From the NCBI RefSeq assembly GCF_006443685.1, contig NZ_VFYP01000006.1, forward strand, positions 86,681-150,680: 64,000 nt of DNA. The letters are read 5' to 3'. Shown here in pieces: positions 26,190-34,513 of the stretch (the first letter of the stretch is position 1; every line of letters starts with the position of its first letter). The notes below the pieces were generated by a model. That model worked only from the letters and a program-made list of their open reading frames with translations, did no database searches and was not told where the DNA came from. Origin of the DNA: Rhizobium glycinendophyticum (GTDB lineage Bacteria; Pseudomonadota; Alphaproteobacteria; Rhizobiales; Rhizobiaceae). A program made the position numbers and the translations under genes.

Positions 26190-27104
26190 TCATTCAACAT
26201 GCATATGAGCGTTGCTTGCGGATTTTATCGCGTCGATGAAAGCCCTGAGCGCTGCAGGCATGTGCGGCTTGTTGACGTAGTAAAGATGAAGTCCCGCAAG
26301 CGGTTTTGTCCAGTCAACAAGAACCTGAACGAGCTCTCCGGAGTTGATATATGGCGCAGCGAGATTCTCACCGATATTCGCGAGACCGAATCCAGACCTG
26401 GCCGCATCCAAGAGAAAATCCGTCTCATTTGCTGTGATCACATTGTCGACGTTGATGACAATTACGCCGTCAGGACCCTGGAACTCCCATCGCTGCAACG
26501 CGCCACTTTTGTCCCACCGATAGGCAAGGCATCGATGCTCACGCAGTTCACGGGGATGCCGCGGTACTGTTCTTTTTGCGAAATATGCTGGCGATCCGAC
26601 AACGATCATTCTGAGGTCGGGTGTGAGCCGGAGCGCGATCATGTCCTGTTGTACAAGCTCGCCCGACCTTATGCCGACATCAAAACCTTCCCGGACGATA
26701 TCCGTAATGCCGTCATCGATAACCAGTTCCAAGCGGACATCGGGATATCTCACAGCAAAATCCGGAAGCATTGGCGTAAGCAGCAGCCGGGCTGCTATCC
26801 GGGGCAAGTTGATCCTCACCAGCCCGCGGGGTTCTGTTTGAGCAGTACCGACGTCCTTTGAAGCGTCATTGATCTCATCTATGGCGGGGCGCACGCGGCT
26901 ATACAATTTCAGTCCTGCTTCGGTAGGCGCCACACTTCGGGTTGTCCGATTCAACAGGCGGGCACCCAACCGCTGTTCAAGCGCACGAATTGTGTGGCTT
27001 AGCGCCGAAGGCGACATCCCCATCCGAGTGGCTGCCCGTCGAAAACTTCGCTCCTCCGTCACACAGAGAAACGCCGTCAGCTCAATAAAATCCCCACCCT
27101 TCAT
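26190..27104 (-). CDS. LysR-family transcriptional regulator
   Basis: 304 residues from MKGGDFIELTAFLCVTEERS, with GGAGAG 5-6 bases upstream. HTH at 1-62 (SFRRAATRMGMSPSALSHTI, then LEQRLGARLLNRTTRSV) and an effector domain of the CrgA-like group. Divergent from an MDR oxidoreductase/hydrolase operon with a dyad between them at 27144-27160, so that operon is the likely target. The stretch from 25976 to its end at 26190 holds nothing else I recognise. Confidence 0.9.
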   Translation of the reverse strand: MKGGDFIELTAFLCVTEERSFRRAATRMGMSPSALSHTIRALEQRLGARLLNRTTRSVAPTEAGLKLYSRVRPAIDEINDASKDVGTAQTEPRGLVRINLPRIAARLLLTPMLPDFAVRYPDVRLELVIDDGITDIVREGFDVGIRSGELVQQDMIALRLTPDLRMIVVGSPAYFAKRTVPRHPRELREHRCLAYRWDKSGALQRWEFQGPDGVIVINVDNVITANETDFLLDAARSGFGLANIGENLAAPYINSGELVQVLVDWTKPLAGLHLYYVNKPHMPAALRAFIDAIKSASNAHMHVE

Positions 27105-27143
27105 TGATGCTCTCCAGCACAACTACCTATACAGATTATAGCG

Positions 27144-27160
27144 GATTATCATCAATAATC
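27144..27160. promoter_or_regulatory. Dyad between divergent LysR and oxidoreductase genes
   Basis: GATTAT, 5 bases, ATAATC forms a perfect inverted repeat and contains the T-N11-A pattern of LysR sites. It is 40 bases from the LysR start and 67 from the oxidoreductase start. Confidence 0.5.
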
Positions 27161-27226
27161 GATCATGTAATGCTTCCGGGTGTTTCGAGATGTGGGCCGC
27201 GAACTGCGCAAACAAGGAGTCGTCTG

Positions 27227-28264
27227 GTGGATAAACAAATGCTTCGTTGGGAGATTGACGAAATCGGGCGAGACAGGCTCGAGTTGAAATCGGTCCCGGT
27301 CCCAGAACCGGGGCCGAAGGAAGTGCTGGTCAGGGTAGGGGCCGTAGCCTTGAACTACCGTGATAAGATGGTGATCGAAACGGGCAGGGGATTGCCGCTC
27401 AAGTTCCCGTTCACACCTGGGTCGGACCTTGCCGGTAAAGTGGTGGGAGTAGGTGAGGGCGTGACTCGCTTTGCGGAAGGTGACCGCGTCATCTCGACCT
27501 TCACGCCGGACTGGATCGATGGGTTGCGCCAGGGGAATGCGCGAACCCCGGCCTATCGTACTCTCGGCGGCTACTATCCGGGCGTTCTCGCAGAATACAT
27601 CGCCATGTCGGAGGAGTGGTTTGTTACCGCACCCACGACGCTCGATATGGTGCATGCAGCTACCCTGCCATGCGCTGGCGTAACTGCCTGGTTCGCATTA
27701 GTGGAACGCGCAGGTGTTCAGGCTGGTGACATAGTTTTGATTCCCAGCACGGGTGGCGTTGCCCTCTTTGGCCTCCAGATCGCTAAAGCCAACGGCGCAG
27801 AGGTAATCGTGTCTGGTAAAGCCGCCAACGCCGAGCGAGCAATAGCTTTGGGCGCTGATCACTACATCGACAGCGATCGTGAGGATTGGGTCGAGGCGGT
27901 CTACGAGCTTACTAATGACCGCGGTGCCGATCATGTCCTTGAGGTCATCGGCGGCCCGCATCTTGCTAAATCGGTACAGCTCGCCGCGGTAGGCGGCCAC
28001 ATCTGCCAGATCGGAGCTCTCGAGGGTTTCGACATCAGCGCGCCTGCCATGCCACTCATGCTGAAGGATGTGACTATCCATGGCATTGGAACCGGAAGCC
28101 GCAGGGCGTTGACCCGCCTTGTCCGGGCAGTCGATCAAGCCAAGATCAAGCCCGTCGTAGATTCCACGTACGCTTTTGCGGATTTGCACGCAGCATTCGA
28201 TCATCTCGACAAAGGTCCATTCGGCAAGGTCGTGATCGCGGTCAGTGAGCTCGGAGAAATCTGA
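27227..28264 (+). CDS. Medium-chain NAD(P)-dependent oxidoreductase (zinc-independent quinone reductase type)
   Basis: 345 residues from a GTG with AAGGAG 7 bases upstream; an ATG four codons later is an alternative. GroES-like N-terminal half (EVLVRVGAVALNYRDKMV, PGSDLAGKVVGVGEGVT) and a nucleotide-binding half with PSTGGVALFGLQIAKANGAE and VIVSGKAANAERA. The zinc ligands of classical alcohol dehydrogenases are not in place, so a quinone- or enoyl-reductase type activity is likely. The next gene overlaps its stop (TGATG). Confidence 0.87.
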   Translation: MDKQMLRWEIDEIGRDRLELKSVPVPEPGPKEVLVRVGAVALNYRDKMVIETGRGLPLKFPFTPGSDLAGKVVGVGEGVTRFAEGDRVISTFTPDWIDGLRQGNARTPAYRTLGGYYPGVLAEYIAMSEEWFVTAPTTLDMVHAATLPCAGVTAWFALVERAGVQAGDIVLIPSTGGVALFGLQIAKANGAEVIVSGKAANAERAIALGADHYIDSDREDWVEAVYELTNDRGADHVLEVIGGPHLAKSVQLAAVGGHICQIGALEGFDISAPAMPLMLKDVTIHGIGTGSRRALTRLVRAVDQAKIKPVVDSTYAFADLHAAFDHLDKGPFGKVVIAVSELGEI

Positions 28265-29208
28265 TGGCCTTCGAAACGTCAACCTTCAAAGACGCAACGG
28301 TTCACTCGGATATGCCCGTCCTGTCGTTGAGGTCTATTCGATTAGCAGCTCCCGAACGCGGTGATGACTTGCGTGTCCGCGTCAGCGCGCCAATCCAGGG
28401 TGCAGCGCTCCCGGTTATCGTCTTCTCGCACGGGTTCGGCTCCTCCATGGATGCCTATGGTCCGCTTGTCGATTATTGGGCGGCGGAGGGTTTTGTCGTC
28501 GTGCAGCCGACGCATCTGGATTCGCGCCGACTTGCTCTGGCTCAAGATGATTTGCGGCGCCGCGATTTCTGGCGTCACCGGGTCGCCGATCTGACAAACG
28601 TGATAGATCATCTCGCGACCATCTGCGCCTCAGTTCCGGGATTGGCTGGACGAGTCGATCTTGAATGTATCGCGGTCGCGGGCCATTCGTTCGGCGCCTG
28701 GGCTGCCAGTATGCTGCTCGGCGCCCGGACAAAGCTCGATGGTGTGGATCGATCGGATAAACGGGTTTCAGCGGGTTTGCTGCTCGCTGCCGGCGGGCTG
28801 GGTGGCGACAGCTTAACGGAAATGGCGATTGCACAAACCCCCTATCTCGACACCGACTTCGCCGGTCTCGACAGACCAACTCTGGTCGTAAGTGGGGACG
28901 ACGATTACTCACCGCTCACGACGCGAGGACCGGACTGGTTCCGCGATCCCTATCTCTACAGTCCCGGTGCCTCTGCACTGCTCACGCTGTATGGAAGCAA
29001 ACACATGCTTGGCGGGATCTCAGGCTATGGCGCCGCCGAAACGGATTTCGAGGAGCCGAGACATGTCGCATTGGTCCAGCAATCGACGACAATCTTCCTA
29101 AGATCGATCCTGAAACCGGATCCATTGGGTTGGCAGAATTTCTGTGAAAGCCTCAACCTGGAAAAGGGCAGCTTAGGCGAGGTCGAAAGCAAGAATGTTA
29201 ATCGGTAA
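28264..29208 (+). CDS. Alpha/beta hydrolase (dienelactone hydrolase/chlorophyllase-like)
   Basis: 314 residues. Motifs: VIVFSHGFGSSMDAYGPL (oxyanion loop), nucleophile elbow VAGHSFGAWAAS with Ser, then VSGDDDYSPL and YGSKHMLGG for the Asp and His. No signal peptide, so cytoplasmic. Translation is coupled to the oxidoreductase before it. It probably hydrolyses an ester or lactone made or used by that enzyme, under the divergent LysR. Substrate unknown. Confidence 0.83.
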   Translation: MAFETSTFKDATVHSDMPVLSLRSIRLAAPERGDDLRVRVSAPIQGAALPVIVFSHGFGSSMDAYGPLVDYWAAEGFVVVQPTHLDSRRLALAQDDLRRRDFWRHRVADLTNVIDHLATICASVPGLAGRVDLECIAVAGHSFGAWAASMLLGARTKLDGVDRSDKRVSAGLLLAAGGLGGDSLTEMAIAQTPYLDTDFAGLDRPTLVVSGDDDYSPLTTRGPDWFRDPYLYSPGASALLTLYGSKHMLGGISGYGAAETDFEEPRHVALVQQSTTIFLRSILKPDPLGWQNFCESLNLEKGSLGEVESKNVNR

Positions 29209-29242
29209 TTGGTTTCGGATGCGTGAGCGGAAATGTGGAAGT

Positions 29243-29671
29243 TCAACCCTCTAGGCGATCAGCGCACCTAGAGAGGAGCTTTATGAATTCAGGCACATTA
29301 GCTACTCCCACCGCGTCGCATAAAACGCGCTCGATAGATTCGACAATTTCTTGAGCTTGCTCAAAGACCCTCGTTCCAGACTCGGTCAGTGCGGTTCGGA
29401 GAACGCGCGCCTGCTCCGGATGTGGTGAACGAATGATAAGATCGGCACGCTCCAGGTTCGAAATAAGACCCAGCATCGTAGAGGGTTTTACAAACGCGAC
29501 GCGGGAGAGGTCGGCATTTGACAAGCCGTGCTCCTTTTGGATCGCTGCCAAAACCGCATATTGTGGCGCAGTCAGATCAAGTGCCCGCAAATCACGATCA
29601 ACTCTCAGGCGATAAGCGTGTTGCGCCCTCTTCAAGAACGCTCCGACCGGATAAACCAGCTCACTTGACAT
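29243..29671 (-). CDS. MarR-family transcriptional regulator
   Basis: 142 residues. Winged helix at about 35-105: YAVLAAIQKEHGLSNADLSR, then FVKPSTMLGLISNLERADLI and RSPHPEQARVLRTALTESG. The start codon itself lies in the end of a large palindrome (29670-29706) that also covers the divergent promoter, so the protein very likely represses both itself and the VOC gene. It converges with the hydrolase ending at 29208. Confidence 0.9.
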   Translation of the reverse strand: MSSELVYPVGAFLKRAQHAYRLRVDRDLRALDLTAPQYAVLAAIQKEHGLSNADLSRVAFVKPSTMLGLISNLERADLIIRSPHPEQARVLRTALTESGTRVFEQAQEIVESIERVLCDAVGVANVPEFIKLLSRCADRLEG

Positions 29672-29693
29672 GTTAGGACCCTAATACGATATT
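29665..29693 (+). promoter_or_regulatory. Sigma-70-like promoter of the VOC gene
   Basis: TTGACA (29665-29670), 17 bases, GATATT (29688-29693): 6/6 and 4/6 matches. The spacer and -10 lie inside the palindromic operator. It reads toward the VOC gene at 29783, giving a leader of about 80 bases. Confidence 0.6.
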
Positions 29694-29706
29694 AGGGTCC
29701 TAACAT
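29670..29706. promoter_or_regulatory. Perfect 37-base palindromic operator
   Basis: Arms of 17 bases (29670-29686 and 29690-29706) are exact inverted copies around CGA. The left arm reads ATGTTAGGACCCTAATA. It spans the marR start codon and the opposite-facing promoter. Such length and perfection are unusual even for MarR operators, which are normally about 16-20 bases and imperfect. Confidence 0.8.
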
Positions 29707-29782
29707 AGTCTTTCTTTCGTGCGTGGTAAACTATCGGCTGTTGCGGTCAGGAAACGGGCACTGTCTCGGTAGGGAGAGCCAA

Positions 29783-30175
29783 ATGTTTAATCACATCATG
29801 GTCGGGTCTAATGATATTGATCGTTCAAAACATTTCTACGACGCTGTTCTTGCTGTTTTGGGTGTCGATGAGGCAAAGGAAAATATAGCCGACAGCGGAC
29901 ACATCCGACTGTTCTACCGGCAAAGTGGCGGAACATTCTGTGTCAGCCAGCCGATCAACGATGCATTGGCGACAGCCGGTAACGGCAGCACCATCGCGTT
30001 CAAGTGCAGCTCCGCCGAGCAGGTAAGGCAGTTTCACGATGTTGCAGTTGCTCACGGGGGGACTTCGATTGAGGATCCGCCGGGGCTGCGTAACAGCGGC
30101 TTGAGCGGGCTCTACCTAGGCTATGTGCGAGATCCAGATGGGAACAAGCTCTGCGCAATTTATAGACCTGATTGA
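29783..30175 (+). CDS. VOC (glyoxalase/dioxygenase superfamily) protein
   Basis: 130 residues from MFNHIMVGSNDIDRSKHFYD; GGGAGAG lies 5-6 bases before the ATG. One glyoxalase-like unit, with the C-terminal GYVRDPDGNKLCAIYR typical of metal-binding members; the His near the start and the Asp-Pro-Asp-Gly-Asn turn are in place. It may be a glyoxalase-, bleomycin-resistance- or epimerase-like protein. Controlled by the divergent MarR. Function not determined. After it, 30176-30400 holds nothing recognisable. Confidence 0.82.
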   Translation: MFNHIMVGSNDIDRSKHFYDAVLAVLGVDEAKENIADSGHIRLFYRQSGGTFCVSQPINDALATAGNGSTIAFKCSSAEQVRQFHDVAVAHGGTSIEDPPGLRNSGLSGLYLGYVRDPDGNKLCAIYRPD

Positions 30176-30400
30176 CGCAGATGTGAGACCGGATCTAGGA
30201 AAGCACCATTACATGACGGATGAGGCTGGCTTCATTCAAGATGGTATCGTTAGAAACATTGTATTGTTTTGCCGGCCCGCGACCAGACCAAGCTCGTGCC
30301 GAATGAGGGTAAGCGAGAAGAGAGCACAACCTCGTGGAGCTGTGAGATGTCGCCATTAAGGGGGGCGCCGTGCGTGGGTCCGTCACATAGGTAAAGAGCG

Positions 30401-30817
30401 TCATTCGGAGGGCGGTTGTTCGTTACCGAGGGGTTCATCAGATCCGGCAAACGCCGCCTCGGCGACCTGTAGAGCCGCCAACCCGGCCGGAAGTCCTGCT
30501 CCCAGAGCTACCTGGTTCAAAATATCGACGACCTCATCCTTGCTGAGCCCGGCCCTGAGCGCTGTGCCGATCCTCAACTTCAAAACTTGTGCTGCCGTCG
30601 CTCCAAGAGTTGCGAACACGGCGACAGCTACAGCTTCCTGAAGCCGTCGATCAAGCGCCGTTTGTGCCATCACGTCGCCGAATTCCCATTCCAGGGCGCG
30701 ACGGGCGAAGTCCGGTGAGATATTCTTCAAGCTATCGATGAACGCCTCGGCAGGGTGGCCTGTAAGCTCTTCGAATTTAGCTTTTCCAAGTTCCAGCCGA
30801 TTATTTGCCGTGGTCAT
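30401..30817 (-). CDS. Carboxymuconolactone decarboxylase family protein
   Basis: 138 residues, all-helical CMD/AhpD fold. Seen: SPDFARRALEWEFGDVMAQT, LQEAVAVAVFATLGATA and LRAGLSKDEVVDILNQVALGAG. The AhpD CxxC pair is absent, so it is decarboxylase-like or of unknown activity rather than a peroxidase. Last gene of a minus-strand set with a YdcZ transporter (49 bases upstream) and an amidohydrolase. Confidence 0.83.
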   Translation of the reverse strand: MTTANNRLELGKAKFEELTGHPAEAFIDSLKNISPDFARRALEWEFGDVMAQTALDRRLQEAVAVAVFATLGATAAQVLKLRIGTALRAGLSKDEVVDILNQVALGAGLPAGLAALQVAEAAFAGSDEPLGNEQPPSE

Positions 30818-30866
30818 TTGAGTCTCCTTGGTTCATGTGGTGCTGCTGCCATACCTTGGCTAGGCT

Positions 30867-31346
30867 CTAGGCAGTGTGACTCAGCCAAGAGAGGATACGA
30901 TCCCCAAAGAGGGTCATGAGAGCTCCGCCGATAACGAACACCGCGCCCCAGAGCTTCACCTGAGTCACGGGAAGGAGGGGGGAGTTCAGCAGCCCGAACT
31001 TGTCGATGAGCAGCGACGTTACTAATTGTCCGGCGATAACGAGGATGAGGAGATTCGCCAGCCCGATCCTTGGAGCCAGAATGACAGTGCTGAAGATAGC
31101 GCCCGCTCCCAGAACACCTCCTATCAGCTTCCATGGAGCCTGCGACGGAAGAGCTGCGACAGCGTTCGCCAGCCCCCCATGAAGGAATGCCACCAGACCC
31201 AAGACGACCGCGCCGGACGCGAACGAATAGAAAGCCGCACCGAAGACATTGCCGCCGATACCGGACGCCAGCTGTGCGTTCACCGCGGCCTGGACGGAGA
31301 TTGCGCAACCCGCGGCGAAGGCGATCAGGAAGTAAAGCGCAAACAT
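30867..31346 (-). CDS. YdcZ/DUF606-type DMT transporter
   Basis: 159 residues with about five membrane helices, the half-size of EamA transporters. Family segments: AVNAQLASGIGGNVFGAAFY and GAGAIFSTVILAPRIGLANL. These proteins work as dimers in the inner membrane. It starts 12 bases after the amidohydrolase stop, so it may move the substrate or product of that enzyme. Substrate unknown. Confidence 0.85.
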   Translation of the reverse strand: MFALYFLIAFAAGCAISVQAAVNAQLASGIGGNVFGAAFYSFASGAVVLGLVAFLHGGLANAVAALPSQAPWKLIGGVLGAGAIFSTVILAPRIGLANLLILVIAGQLVTSLLIDKFGLLNSPLLPVTQVKLWGAVFVIGGALMTLFGDRILSWLSHTA

Positions 31347-31358
31347 GCCGTTCTCCTT

Positions 31359-32822
31359 TCAGTGTTCTAGAGCAAATTCTTCGGCGAAAAGATCATCGCG
31401 GAACCCGACGGCCCCGAAGAGGTAGCTGCGGGAACTCTCGGTAGCGCGCCTCAGCTTCGGCATGTCCACGCCTACGAGCTTGCCGTCCCGCTTGCGTACG
31501 ATCCCACCGATGATGACCGTCTCGACGTTTCCGCGATCCGCTGCCGCGGCAACGGTGCCGAGGGCGTTGGCGGAGGGATAGAGATTGATGTCGTTCGCGT
31601 TGATGATGACGATGTCGGCCTGCTTGCCTTCGGCGAGGCTTCCCGTCTTATGCTCCAGTCCGGCGACGCGAGCGCCGTCGATCGTGGCAGCCCGCAGCAC
31701 GTCCCGCATGCCTACGGGTTTCGGCGCGTTCTGGTCCCCCCTTAGCTTTCTTCCCTGGGCGGCGCTTCTCTGAAGGTAGAAGGCCGTGCGCATCTCGGTG
31801 AACATGTCACCGCCATAGGCGCTCTCGTTGTCCACGCTGAACCCGGGGCGCAGCCCATTGTCGAGGGCGTCCTGGTATCCAAAGAATCCCGCTTCAAGAG
31901 CCCAGTGAGCGTCCGACCTCGGGCACACATTGACCCGGACGCCTGACTCGGTGATCAGGGACCACGCCTCCGGGCTCAACCCGGTGCAGTGGTTGAAGAC
32001 ATTGTCCTTGCCGAGGACGCCCGCCTTCCGGAACGCTGGCAGCATGTCGGACATCTCCTTGCCGAAGAACTCGGTGACGAGATCAAGTCCAAGCTTCCTT
32101 CCTACTGCCCATTGCTCGGCATCCGGCGCGGTCATCATCGCCAGTGTTACGAGATCTTCGGTGTCACCGAACTTCTCTTTCTGGAGTTTCGCGAGGTCGT
32201 CGTACCAACTGTCTTTCTGCCATGTTCCGGCAAGGGGCGCTCCCGGCGCGTGGACCGCACGGATTCCGGCGGCCCGCAATGCCTCCACCGCGGCCCGCGC
32301 ATGGTCGATGGAGCGACTGTTGTGCGAGTTGTCGATGATCGTCGTGATTCCGGCGTCGATGCAGCCGAGCGCCGTCAGCATGTTGCCGACATACATGTCT
32401 TCGGGGCGGTACTTCGTCGCGAAGGAAAGGTGCGTACCCTCGAGATAGTTCTTGAGGTCCGCCGAGTTCGGGTTGACCCGCCGGAGCTGCCCCTCCCATG
32501 CGTGCCTGTGGGTGTCGACGAACCCCGGAATCGCAATCTTGCCTGCGGCGTCGATTACCTCGGCGCCGCTGACGGCGATCTCCGTCGCGATCTTCCGGAT
32601 GACGGAACCTTCTATGAGAATGTCTCCACGTTCCAGATCCCCCGTTGCCGCATCGAGGCTGAGAATGGTAGCCCCCTTGATCAGGATTGGGCGGGAAGGG
32701 TCGGTCCTTGAGCTGCGTCTATCGGCAGCCAGAGCTCGAGATGGCCCCGGGCCGTCCGATGCGATGGTTGCGGCAGTGATTGCGGAAAAGCCAGCGAGGA
32801 AGCCGCGGCGAGTTGATGTCAT
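31359..32822 (-). CDS. Tat-exported amidohydrolase (TRZ/ATZ type)
   Basis: 487 residues. The N-terminus TSTRRGFLAGFSAITAATIA is a twin-arginine signal, so the enzyme is exported folded, probably to the periplasm. Metal-binding HxH appears as VDTHRHAWEGQ near residue 104. Later His and Asp ligands are likely in VFNHCTG and FSVDNESAYGGD, and the family C-terminus LAEGKQADIVIIN is clear. Most relatives (chlorohydrolase, guanine deaminase, imidazolonepropionase groups) are cytoplasmic, so the export signal is notable. Substrate unknown. Only a weak ribosome site is seen. Confidence 0.85.
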   Translation of the reverse strand: MTSTRRGFLAGFSAITAATIASDGPGPSRALAADRRSSRTDPSRPILIKGATILSLDAATGDLERGDILIEGSVIRKIATEIAVSGAEVIDAAGKIAIPGFVDTHRHAWEGQLRRVNPNSADLKNYLEGTHLSFATKYRPEDMYVGNMLTALGCIDAGITTIIDNSHNSRSIDHARAAVEALRAAGIRAVHAPGAPLAGTWQKDSWYDDLAKLQKEKFGDTEDLVTLAMMTAPDAEQWAVGRKLGLDLVTEFFGKEMSDMLPAFRKAGVLGKDNVFNHCTGLSPEAWSLITESGVRVNVCPRSDAHWALEAGFFGYQDALDNGLRPGFSVDNESAYGGDMFTEMRTAFYLQRSAAQGRKLRGDQNAPKPVGMRDVLRAATIDGARVAGLEHKTGSLAEGKQADIVIINANDINLYPSANALGTVAAAADRGNVETVIIGGIVRKRDGKLVGVDMPKLRRATESSRSYLFGAVGFRDDLFAEEFALEH

Positions 32823-32942
32823 GGTGGCACCTGTTCGTGTTGTTCTGATTGAGCACTGTCGACTTGGAAGATGCCGACAGCGCGGTACGCCTCAGCGTAG
32901 GAGGCGACTACCTCCTGCTTGCCCGCCATCGGCTGAGAAGCT

Positions 32943-33149
32943 TCAGGCTGTGATCTGGCTGAAGTTGGTAAGTCTCCTGGAACCGCTCCCCTGCGACGTG
33001 AAGATATGATCGAAGTGGCTGCCGACCGGTGATTGGGGAAGGTATAGTGGAGCTTGATGATCGAGGGAGAGAGGCTCTACTCGATAGTCGACAGCGTAGG
33101 CCGGGAGAGCGTTGACGGCGGCAAGCGCAGTGGCCACAACCGGTTTCAT
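32943..33149 (-). CDS. Small secreted protein, unknown
   Basis: 68 residues. Residues 1-19 look like a Sec signal peptide ending in PAYA, followed by a short mature part (VDYRVEPLSLDHQAPLYLPQ) with no recognised domain. AGGAAAGGATG stands just before the ATG, a good ribosome site. It may be a genuine small periplasmic protein or the remains of a longer secreted one. The next 291 bases (33150-33440) hold nothing I recognise. Confidence 0.4.
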   Translation of the reverse strand: MKPVVATALAAVNALPAYAVDYRVEPLSLDHQAPLYLPQSPVGSHFDHIFTSQGSGSRRLTNFSQITA

Positions 33150-33440
33150 GGCGTCATCCTTTCCTCAGCTACGCATGCGGAAGCGTGTACACGCCGACCG
33201 CTGTCGGAGGCGCGCTTTGGTCGCGTATGACCGCTCCGATGCGGTTGTTTTTTAATGTTCCGTTGCGGGCCCAAACGCGGGCTACGGCGTACTAGATGAG
33301 CGACTTGAACGAACTTCGGAAGCCATTGTCACGGCAATTCATTGTTCAAGAAGTTTGAGCAATCTGCCTAAAGTATGGTGTCGACGGGTAGCGATAGGCC
33401 GACCCACCTTCAGCATGCTGCGATTGCCGCGATGCCGCGC

Positions 33441-34331
33441 TCATGTGGTGGCGAATATTCCCGCGCTCCAATCGACGAAAGCTCTCATAACGCTCGATAA
33501 GTGACGGGACGTGGGGTAGATGATCGATATCGGCATCTCCGGCGGGCGGAAACGAGGCAGCAACTCTACCAGCCTTCCATCTTCGAGGTACGGCTTTACG
33601 ATGTAATCGGCAAGCCTGACGATCCCATGACCGTGCAGCCCCAACGCCAGATACGATGATGTCTCGTTGACCGATAACTGGCTCTGCACTGGTAATGTCA
33701 AAGCAGTTCCATCGCTAAAGTATGTCCACTTGTCACCTCGACCATCGCCATAGAAGTAACCAATCAGTTCGTGCGAAGCGAGGTCGTGAGGTATGCCTGG
33801 GACTGAACGTCCCTCTAAGTAAGCCGGCGACGCGCAGGTTATCCAGTTAAACCCACCAATGCGACGGCTAATAAGCGCCGAGTCGGCCAAGGGACCGGTC
33901 CTGATAGCGCAATCTATTCCTTCCTGAATGAGGTCGACGCGCCTATCATTGGCTCCGACGTTCAGTTTGATGCCCGGGTACCGCTTCCTGAAGTCACTTA
34001 GCGCCGGGATGATGACGGAGGTGGCGATAGAGACGGGCATGTCCACGCGGATCCGGCCCTGCAGCGCTGTGGCGCCCCGCCTCAGGCCAGACTCGACGCT
34101 TTCAAGATCCTCAAGGATGCGGCAGCAGTGATCGTAAAATGCCTCACCGTCAGCTGTCAGACTTATATTGCGGGTGGTTCGTTGTAGCAATCGAACCCCA
34201 AGATATTCCTCTAGACGGTTTATCGCCATGGTCACGGAAGAGCGAGGCATTGACATCGTTGCCGCTGCCTTGGCCAAGCTTCCTCCTTCGACAACGCGAG
34301 TGAATATTTCCATGGCTCTTAACCGATCCAT
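33441..34331 (-). CDS. LysR-family transcriptional regulator
   Basis: 296 residues. HTH MDRLRAMEIFTRVVEGGSLA then RSSVTMAINRLEEYLGVRLL, followed by a CrgA-type effector domain (RIRVDMPVSIATSVIIPALS, CAIRTGPLADSALISRRIG). No divergent partner gene lies next to it, as the next gene upstream is another LysR on the same strand. Its target could be the amidohydrolase set downstream. 34332-34513 carries no gene. Confidence 0.9.
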   Translation of the reverse strand: MDRLRAMEIFTRVVEGGSLAKAAATMSMPRSSVTMAINRLEEYLGVRLLQRTTRNISLTADGEAFYDHCCRILEDLESVESGLRRGATALQGRIRVDMPVSIATSVIIPALSDFRKRYPGIKLNVGANDRRVDLIQEGIDCAIRTGPLADSALISRRIGGFNWITCASPAYLEGRSVPGIPHDLASHELIGYFYGDGRGDKWTYFSDGTALTLPVQSQLSVNETSSYLALGLHGHGIVRLADYIVKPYLEDGRLVELLPRFRPPEMPISIIYPTSRHLSSVMRAFVDWSAGIFATT

Positions 34332-34513
34332 ACAATGCTCCTGTCTCCATTTTGGCGCGCGTTGTCCCCTAAGCAGCCAATGACCAGCTCAAATCAAACG
34401 TGTGACGCACCTGCGATGCTGTCTCGAATTGCATGAGCCGATGAGCTCGTTCTGCTGGACAGGGGGTGTAAAACGCGCTCGTCAGCTTCCGCCGTACGCA
34501 CCAAGTGGGAATG

